From Bacteroidota bacterium (GTDB taxonomy: Bacteria; Bacteroidota; Bacteroidia; Flavobacteriales_D; Crocinitomicaceae): DNA of 12,013 nt. A model generated the notes under the pieces. It did not search any database. It was not told the origin of the DNA and was given only the letters and a program-made list of their open reading frames with translations. The first letter of the stretch is position 1. Every line of letters starts with the position of its first letter. A program made the translations under genes and the position numbers. Shown here in pieces: positions 6,898-12,013 of the stretch. The stretch covers positions 1-12,013 of the forward strand of contig VGML01000052.1 of assembly GCA_016866415.1 (NCBI GenBank), given 5' to 3'.

Positions 6898-7986
6898 ATG
6901 AAAATTTCAAGCATACTTTCTCTTTTAATATTTTCCTTTACATCTTTGGCTCAAGGTGTGGTTCCAATGAAGGATTTCAACAATTTTTTTGTTTCATTCC
7001 AAAATGGCTTTTTTCAGACAATCGAATTACAACCTGTAATCGACTATAAATCTGGAGATGAATTAGTTGCATACGTTGACACACGCGGAAACTTACGACT
7101 TTATGATGGATTAAGTAGAAAAGATGTTACCAATCTTACAACTGAATATCAAGTTTCAGATCATCTCATGGGATTTTACATTTCTGGTTCATTACGAGCT
7201 TATTCACAGGGGAAATTTATTAGATTGACAAACTTCGCTAGGGGATTCTCAGTAAAGGACAGTATTATTGTATACGAGGATACCCAATACAAATCATTGA
7301 ATGTTTTATACAAAGGTGTTTCCACTCAATTAACAGCATTCTCCGAATTGGATTTTCTAAAGTTACCAAATTACATAGGAGAAAACATCGTGATTTACAA
7401 AGATAATGCTTTGAACGCATTTGCCTTTTGGAGGGGAAAGACCTATGAAATTGGAAATTTTAATGAAGAAATTATTAATTACAAGATTGGGACTGATGTT
7501 TTTTGTTTCAACGACCCATTCAATCAATCCTTTGTAGTTTTTGAAAATGGGAAATTTATGGATGTTGAGCAATTACATGTAAAAAAATATAAGGCCGGCC
7601 GTGGATTTATTGTTTATGAAGATATCAACGGGAATTTATTTAGATTCGAAAATGGCGAAAAAACCCAGTTATCTAATTTTTCTGCCTCATTCTGGGACGT
7701 TAAGGATGATATGGTGGTTTGGTCAGAAAATAGTTATGTTTTTGCTTATACCAATGGTCAGAAAGTTCAGGTTGCGAATTTCATTCCTCAAGCTTATTTG
7801 ATTAAAAATAATATTTATGCTTTCAAGAATATTTATGGCGGGGTTAGCGCACTAGTTGACGGAAAAGTAGAGGAAATTACAAATAACGTTGACGCAGAAT
7901 TTGAAATATATGGAAATAAGGTTCTCGTAAAATTGTTTAACAAAACAAACATTGTTTTCAGTGAAGGAAAAAAATATTCGAATTAA
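6898..7986 (+). CDS. Secreted protein of beta-propeller-like repeats, function unknown
   Basis: This 362-residue protein begins with a clear Sec signal peptide (MKISSILSLLIFSFTSLAQG). The rest is built of about seven to nine repeats of 34-40 residues. Each has a strand with an aromatic or acidic end (for example IIVYED, IVIYKD, FIVYED, MVVWSE), a second strand, a turn containing Asn/Gly-Gly-Lys (such as YSQGKF, WRGKTY, FENGEK, TNGQKV, VDGKVE), then L-x-N-F and a link to the next unit. This resembles a beta-propeller of the TolB/YncE kind, inferred from repeat length and strand pattern only. No catalytic motif is visible. ATG 6898 is chosen because of the signal peptide and the promoter just upstream. 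The downstream NlpC gene overlaps its end by 26 bases, so the two products are probably made together and work in the same place outside the inner membrane. Confidence 0.78.
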   Translation: MKISSILSLLIFSFTSLAQGVVPMKDFNNFFVSFQNGFFQTIELQPVIDYKSGDELVAYVDTRGNLRLYDGLSRKDVTNLTTEYQVSDHLMGFYISGSLRAYSQGKFIRLTNFARGFSVKDSIIVYEDTQYKSLNVLYKGVSTQLTAFSELDFLKLPNYIGENIVIYKDNALNAFAFWRGKTYEIGNFNEEIINYKIGTDVFCFNDPFNQSFVVFENGKFMDVEQLHVKKYKAGRGFIVYEDINGNLFRFENGEKTQLSNFSASFWDVKDDMVVWSENSYVFAYTNGQKVQVANFIPQAYLIKNNIYAFKNIYGGVSALVDGKVEEITNNVDAEFEIYGNKVLVKLFNKTNIVFSEGKKYSN

Positions 7987-8866
7987 AGTTGGACTAATTT
8001 CCTTTTTATTCTTTTTTTCGAATCAAGCATTGTCTCAGGTTCCTGAATTTGATCGTTTGGAACAATTATTTTATCAAAAACATTATAAAATTGTTTACAG
8101 GAAAGCGAATCGCTTGTTAAACAATCCTGAATTCGATTATTCGAAAATGCCTCTTTACTACCGATCGATAAGCGCCTTGGAATTGGCTTCTAATCCAATT
8201 TGGTTAAAGCGAAACAAAGCTGAATTTGAACAAGCAATAATGGATTTGATTGAAATCAAAAAAACCGAGCAGGGTTCTCGCATTTTTGAAGCTCATATAA
8301 ACGAACTCTCAGCTTTAAAAACAGATTTGGATAGTTGGCTTTCAGATATAAAACGCCAAGGAAATGAGAGCAATTACTCAATCTATAAAGAATCTATTTC
8401 GAAAATCTTTTCCGGACTTCAAATTAAGGACGTTAATGATTCAAAATCTGAACCAGTAACGAACGTAAGTAGTCTTGCATTGGCATCGCGATTTGAAATG
8501 GTTAAATTCGCTCAAAAGCAATTGGGTGTTCCTTATGTTACAGCGGGAGAAAGTCCTAGTGGATTTGATTGCAGTGGTTTTACATGTTACATAATGGAAT
8601 CAACAGGACGTAAAATACCACGCAGAGCAAAAGATCAATATGACGCTTCAACAAAATTAAAACCGAACCAGGCTAAAATGGGAGACATGGTATTCTTCTC
8701 AAATGGCGGTGACATTTCGCACGTTGGAATGTTGATTAATGAACCTGGTCAGTCTAAAAAAATGATTCATGCGAGTTCTTCCAAAGGAATTTCAATAGTT
8801 GACATTGAATCATCTGAATATTGGAATAAACGAGTAGTAGGTTTTGGAACGTTTTTAAATAATTAA
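7961..8866 (+). CDS. Secreted NlpC/P60 cell-wall peptidase with helical N-terminal region
   Basis: No ATG lies near the signal sequence. GTG 7961 gives a short basic start followed by VGLISFLFFFSNQALSQ, and I prefer it to the TTG at 7952. That makes 301 residues. Residues ~30-150 are helical and TPR-like (LEQLFYQKHYKIVYRKANRL and following). Residues ~175-300 are an NlpC/P60 domain with Cys204 in FDCSGF, His254 in ISHVGM and His270 in MIHASSSKG, the usual Cys-His-His triad, plus MGDMVFFS (240-247). The family typically cleaves D-Glu to diamino acid bonds in peptidoglycan stem peptides; exact specificity cannot be read here. The 26-base overlap with the propeller-like gene suggests translational coupling. 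The helical region may bind a partner. The 3' end overlaps the convergent membrane-protein gene by 4 bases. Confidence 0.88.
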   Translation: MKEKNIRIKVGLISFLFFFSNQALSQVPEFDRLEQLFYQKHYKIVYRKANRLLNNPEFDYSKMPLYYRSISALELASNPIWLKRNKAEFEQAIMDLIEIKKTEQGSRIFEAHINELSALKTDLDSWLSDIKRQGNESNYSIYKESISKIFSGLQIKDVNDSKSEPVTNVSSLALASRFEMVKFAQKQLGVPYVTAGESPSGFDCSGFTCYIMESTGRKIPRRAKDQYDASTKLKPNQAKMGDMVFFSNGGDISHVGMLINEPGQSKKMIHASSSKGISIVDIESSEYWNKRVVGFGTFLNN

Positions 8867-9384
8867 CTTTCTCGAAAATTACTGCTTTTTGAGAAAATCA
8901 AAAAAGAATTTATGGTCAAAATAATTAATATCAGACAATTGTCTAACCATTCAAAGTGCTTCAAAAAATTAAAAAAATTAAAAATTAGAAGGATAATACA
9001 TAAAATTCTACCTATGAAATTTACCTGATTTTTTTTTCTTGAGAACAGATCCCAAAAAATCATTGAAAAGATGACTGTAAGAGGAAAAAACAACCATTGC
9101 CAATTCGCTCTTGAATTTTCAATCTGAGATAACAATAAAGCTGTTTTCAGAAACTGAATAAGCGATGTGACAAGAATCAAATAGCTGATTTGTCGGGATT
9201 GAATTTTAACAACTAATGCAAAAATCAAACATAGAAATGAAGAACCAAAAATGATAAACAATTTTAGCCAAGGAAATAAATTCCAATTGAGAACTTGATA
9301 AAGAGAAAATGCACAAAGTAGAGCAAAAAGAATTGATACAATTGTTATTACTTTGTTAACATTTGATATTCTTATTGATTCCAC
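8863..9384 (-). CDS. Six-helix integral membrane protein, function unknown
   Basis: The 173-residue protein has six likely membrane segments at about 12-30, 40-59, 67-86, 97-114, 123-141 and 149-165, with short polar loops such as FSRKKNQ near 114-120 and a polar tail KSSNFRES. I recognise no family motif. The start is a GTG at 9384. An ATG two bases upstream is out of frame, and no better in-frame start exists before the first helix. It lies 21 bases after the DUF975 gene on the same strand and is probably its operon partner. It is very AT-rich, partly because of its Phe, Ile and Leu codons. A small inner-membrane protein is all that can be supported. Confidence 0.7.
   Translation of the reverse strand: MESIRISNVNKVITIVSILFALLCAFSLYQVLNWNLFPWLKLFIIFGSSFLCLIFALVVKIQSRQISYLILVTSLIQFLKTALLLSQIENSRANWQWLFFPLTVIFSMIFWDLFSRKKNQVNFIGRILCIILLIFNFFNFLKHFEWLDNCLILIILTINSFLIFSKSSNFRES
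8868..8896. other. Hairpin at the convergent gene ends
   Basis: TTTCTCGAAAA (8868-8878) pairs with TTTTTGAGAAA (8886-8896), 11 pairs including one G-T, around a 7-base loop. It starts 2 bases after the NlpC stop codon and lies within the last codons of the opposing membrane-protein gene. Neither strand has an immediate U-tract, so it is not a textbook terminator but could slow or end transcription from both sides. Confidence 0.35.
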
Positions 9385-9405
9385 ATTAATTGTAAATAAT
9401 GTTTA

Positions 9406-10029
9406 TTAAACCAAATCGTCTAAAAGTCCTGAATTTGTACTAATCGTTTCTTCGTCGCCTTTTATGTCTTGATAAAATTTAGCAAATGAAACATTCATGT
9501 AAGGGAATAACCACAAAAAGCCAATTCCGAGAGTAAGAATACATAAGAATGCCCACCCGATAAAAGACAAAGACATTAAAAATAAATCCATTTTGTGTCC
9601 ATCCATCATGGATTTACTTTTATCTAGTGCATCTCCAGCCGAAATATTTGGGTCATCTGCTAAAATATAAAATGTCATAGAATATGAAATTGCTGCTATT
9701 ATTCCAGGAACAATAAGTAGCAACAACCACAGAAATGTAAACAATATCATTCTAAGATACGCTTGCATCGAACGCGTAAAATCATTAAACCCTTCAAATA
9801 ACTGTTCAATTCTTGGTTCACTATTTCTTGAAATCGATAAAACAAATTTGGTTAATCCAAGTTGCAATGGACCCGAAAGAATGAAAGTTGCAATAGGTCC
9901 AAGAATCGGAATGTTTTGACAAATCGAGGACGCAATTAAATAAAGAAAACATCCACCAATTGCGATTCCCCATTTTCCATTTAATGAATTTAATGCTTGT
10001 TGTCTTAAAATCGAGTTTTCTGTTTTCAT
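9406..10029 (-). CDS. DUF975 family integral membrane protein
   Basis: The 207-residue protein matches the DUF975 plan. It opens with MKTENSILRQQALNSLNGKW, followed by a hydrophobic stretch to about residue 50 and the SGPLQLGLTKFVLSISR motif (52-68). Next come QLFEGFNDF (76-84), the long segment WLLLLIVPGIIAAISYSMTF (101-120), ILADDPNISAGDALDKSKSM (122-141), then GHKMDLFLMSLSFIGWAFLC (144-163) and LGIGFLWLFPYM (167-178). These features and the length are typical of the family, whose biochemical role is unknown. ATG 10029 is chosen over an in-frame TTG at 10068, because the family begins here and the TTG lies inside a promoter box. The unknown six-helix gene follows it. Confidence 0.88.
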   Translation of the reverse strand: MKTENSILRQQALNSLNGKWGIAIGGCFLYLIASSICQNIPILGPIATFILSGPLQLGLTKFVLSISRNSEPRIEQLFEGFNDFTRSMQAYLRMILFTFLWLLLLIVPGIIAAISYSMTFYILADDPNISAGDALDKSKSMMDGHKMDLFLMSLSFIGWAFLCILTLGIGFLWLFPYMNVSFAKFYQDIKGDEETISTNSGLLDDLV

Positions 10030-10065
10030 TGTTAACTTTTTAAAGTTTCGTTTAATTGAACTTAC

Positions 10066-10073
10066 CAAAGATA
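10066..10073 (-). promoter_or_regulatory. -7 box of the DUF975 operon promoter
   Basis: On the minus strand TATCTTTG is an exact TAnnTTTG match, 36 bases before the ATG at 10029. No clear TTG lies at the -33 distance. It overlaps the in-frame TTG at 10068, which argues against that codon as a start. Confidence 0.5.
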
Positions 10074-10209
10074 TAAAATTTTATGATTACGTTTTTTGAA
10101 TTAAAGACCATCGAGACTTATTTCAAATTTTGACGAATAATTAGACTCTGTTTCCTATTTCCCAAACAAATAATTTTTCTACTTTTACGACTCAATAAAA
10201 ATGATCTGA

Positions 10210-11199
10210 ATGGAAACACTAGCTGGTATTAAACTTAAAGAAAATGGTTACTACCATGGGATTGGAAAGTTATCTCCTATTTTAATTGATAAATTTAAAA
10301 CTGAATTCGATCTTTTTTTTGAAGATAAAAGAAAACGTTTTTTTTCTCGATTTGAATCCAATACGAATTACTCAGCGAATCATGATATTAATCGTTGGAA
10401 TATGCTTCTACCGAGTGATTCAGAAATGTTAAAGAGCGGTTTTTTCGTACAGGATGATTTGTTTCCAACATTACAATCCGTTTTTGATGATCATTTCGCT
10501 TTGGTCTTTTTTTCTTCTGATATTTCGTCACCTGGTTCTGCATTTCAAACCATACATCAAGATGGAAACGATTTCGCAGTAGCACTAAATGTCCCTTTGG
10601 TTGATTCAGATGAACAAAACGGGGCAACACACATTTATCCAAAAACACATCGCTTATCCGATGATTCCCCGTTTACAAATGAATCGAATACATTTAGTAA
10701 TGAGGACATCACTAAAAGATCTGAACAATTAAAACCAGTTTCTTTGAATGTTAAAATTGGAGATTACACATTGAGGGATTTAAGACTCATTCATCGTGGA
10801 ACACCAAATAAAACGGCTGAGCATAGACCTTATTTATCCTCTATTTTTCTTCCTTCAAGTGAAAATGTGGCGCCAACATTTGAATCAATAAATTATGGAC
10901 TAAGTATATTCAAACAATTTAAAGATATTGCTTTTCCAACAGGGAAATCGAATCTGATTGATTACGCAAACACATTTGGTCGTTTAGTTCTTGGTTTTTC
11001 AAATTCAGATCGTGTAAATCGTCCTATTCCAAAACAAGTTAGTGATCAACTAAATGAAGACGCACTTTATTGTCTGCGATTTGCTTTTTTTGAAGATGAA
11101 AAATTAAATAAGCGAATCATCAGAAATGATAAGTCAAGTGAAGAGTTATTGCATGAAATTGAACAAGCAAAAGTTGAATTTGATCAACTTACAAAATAG
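10210..11199 (+). CDS. PhyH-like Fe(II)/2-oxoglutarate-dependent dioxygenase
   Basis: This 329-residue cytoplasmic protein has the facial triad of the family: His116 and Asp118 in IHQDGNDF, and His195 in LRLIHRGTPN. Arg206 in EHRPYLS is the likely 2-oxoglutarate-binding residue, 11 residues after the distal His. Between them, NVPLVDSDEQNGATHIYPKTH (127-147) is the typical stretch where phytanoyl-CoA-dioxygenase-type enzymes describe an N-G-(A/P)-x-x-x-x-P-x-(S/T)-H loop. All iron ligands are present, so it is probably active; the reaction would hydroxylate or oxidise an unknown small molecule, coupled to decarboxylation of 2-oxoglutarate. Residues 230-329 extend beyond the core and show no motif I recognise. 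It diverges from the DUF975 operon, with a weak TACTTTTA box at 10180-10187. It ends 9 bases before the convergent TPR gene and has no biosynthetic neighbours to suggest a substrate. Confidence 0.85.
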   Translation: METLAGIKLKENGYYHGIGKLSPILIDKFKTEFDLFFEDKRKRFFSRFESNTNYSANHDINRWNMLLPSDSEMLKSGFFVQDDLFPTLQSVFDDHFALVFFSSDISSPGSAFQTIHQDGNDFAVALNVPLVDSDEQNGATHIYPKTHRLSDDSPFTNESNTFSNEDITKRSEQLKPVSLNVKIGDYTLRDLRLIHRGTPNKTAEHRPYLSSIFLPSSENVAPTFESINYGLSIFKQFKDIAFPTGKSNLIDYANTFGRLVLGFSNSDRVNRPIPKQVSDQLNEDALYCLRFAFFEDEKLNKRIIRNDKSSEELLHEIEQAKVEFDQLTK

Positions 11200-11208
11200 T
11201 TGATTCTA

Positions 11209-12013
11209 TTAAAAATCTGAGGGAAGAAGTTGAAAAACTTTGAAATCCTCTTCATTTAAAGATTTCAGTTTTCTTTTTAAGCTATTTCTCTTTTTTTGAT
11301 CTTTTTCGCTTTGGTCATACTCTTTGATTAGCTCAAGATAATCTTTAATTTCCTCTACCCGAATGCTCATTTCTTCAATATCGTCTAATTCTGATTCTTT
11401 GTAATCATCAAATAACTCATTAACCCTCAAAATATCTTTGCGATAATAGGACATTTCAATCAAGAAAATAAAAGGGCCGTAAACATAATATTCCTCGATT
11501 TTTTGTAAACAAAAAGTTTCAAACTGCTTCATTTTTTCAATTGCCTCATGAATTAATCCATTTGAAAGACACAATCGAAAATTTAAATTCAATTCGGAGA
11601 AGAAACTATCAACCAAACTATTTTTTTCAGCGGCTTTAATACAATCATTTAAAGCTTGGACATAATCTCCAAGATACTGATGGCAAATCGCTCTTTGACT
11701 ATAAATATAGGCAGCATGTTTATCGTTATCAATTTGAGTCAATAACGCAGTGAACGTTTGGATTCCTCTTTCAAATTGATGGTTATTCATAAAAATAACT
11801 CCAATTAGATCCACGCATGAAAGGAACTGTTCGTCCTCATTTGGACAAAGACTCAATAGCGAAATTGCATCCTGCGTTCGTTGAGCCTTTGCAAGCAATA
11901 ATGCTTTTGTAATTATTATTCGACCATTTAATGGGAAGATAGAAATAGCCTTATCAATCGAGTTTTCAATTAATTTGGTTTCTCGGTTTAAAAAGCAAAC
12001 CTCAAAAGCCAAA
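11209..12013 (-). CDS. Tetratricopeptide repeat protein, C-terminal part, cut by the right edge
   Basis: The frame is open to the window edge, so the true start lies outside; about 268 residues are visible. Repeated helix pairs follow the TPR pattern: NGRIIITKALLLAKAQRTQD then AISLLSLCP, then LSCVDLIGVIFMNNHQFERG with IQTFTALL, and AAYIYSQRAICHQYLGDYVQ with ALNDCIKAAEKN. Later helices are less regular, and the end is lysine- and acid-rich (residues ~225-255), possibly coiled coil. No enzyme domain is seen. TPR proteins act as binding scaffolds, and the partner here is unknown. It converges with the dioxygenase gene with 9 bases between the stop codons. Confidence 0.8.
   Translation of the reverse strand, partial: LAFEVCFLNRETKLIENSIDKAISIFPLNGRIIITKALLLAKAQRTQDAISLLSLCPNEDEQFLSCVDLIGVIFMNNHQFERGIQTFTALLTQIDNDKHAAYIYSQRAICHQYLGDYVQALNDCIKAAEKNSLVDSFFSELNLNFRLCLSNGLIHEAIEKMKQFETFCLQKIEEYYVYGPFIFLIEMSYYRKDILRVNELFDDYKESELDDIEEMSIRVEEIKDYLELIKEYDQSEKDQKKRNSLKRKLKSLNEEDFKVFQLLPSDF

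Noticed and set aside
10030..10068. TTG 10068 as start of the DUF975 protein
   Set aside because: The family begins at MKTENSILRQ, and the TTG lies inside a TATCTTTG promoter box.
11195..11211. Short AATAG/CTATT inverted repeat between the dioxygenase and TPR genes
   Set aside because: Only 5 A/T-rich pairs, expected by chance in this composition.

Overview
The window looks like ordinary chromosome from a low-GC member of the Bacteroidetes, most likely a Flavobacteriales-type bacterium. Supporting signs are the AT-rich composition, the near absence of Shine-Dalgarno sequences, several promoters of the Bacteroidetes TAnnTTTG type, and a gene content typical of that group (a paired M16 peptidase operon, a GH3/beta-lactamase-type hydrolase, a DUF975 protein). 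No mobile element, CRISPR array, tRNA or rRNA was seen.

Layout, left to right. The 5' end of an ATP-dependent PEP carboxykinase gene (pckA, minus strand) enters from the left edge. It diverges from a 632-residue exported serine hydrolase (583-2481) that keeps the C-terminal GH3 domain and beta-lactamase domain of a well-known fusion family but has no GH3 catalytic barrel. Next, on the minus strand, are two small unstudied genes: an 83-residue protein made almost entirely of five 17-residue WREGRDGRVV-type repeats, and a 113-residue protein resembling a bacterial PH-like domain. A clear intrinsic terminator (3144-3188) separates them from the upstream M16 operon.

The M16 operon (5306-6769, then 3211-5295, minus strand) encodes two exported peptidase subunits. 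The first has the zinc site and the second has the substrate-binding Arg/Tyr pair, so they probably work as a heterodimer. The second also carries a C-terminal LolA-like domain. Diverging from it is an overlapping pair on the plus strand: a secreted protein of beta-propeller-like repeats (6898-7986) and an NlpC/P60 cell-wall peptidase with a helical N-terminal region (7961-8866).

The right part holds a minus-strand pair of membrane proteins (DUF975 at 9406-10029, and an unknown six-helix protein at 8863-9384), a PhyH-like Fe(II)/2-oxoglutarate dioxygenase (10210-11199), and the C-terminal part of a TPR protein cut by the right edge (11209-12013).

Most of the genes encode envelope or secreted proteins: cell-wall hydrolysis, periplasmic proteolysis and inner-membrane proteins. 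There is no obvious defence system or secondary metabolite cluster. The least explained items are the 17-residue repeat protein, the repeat/NlpC pair and the barrel-less GH3/beta-lactamase protein. Three probable starts differ from the longest open frame and were moved to ATG codons supported by promoters, signal peptides or family alignment; a fourth was moved to an ATG followed by a signal peptide in the M16 operon, and a fifth to a GTG in the NlpC gene.
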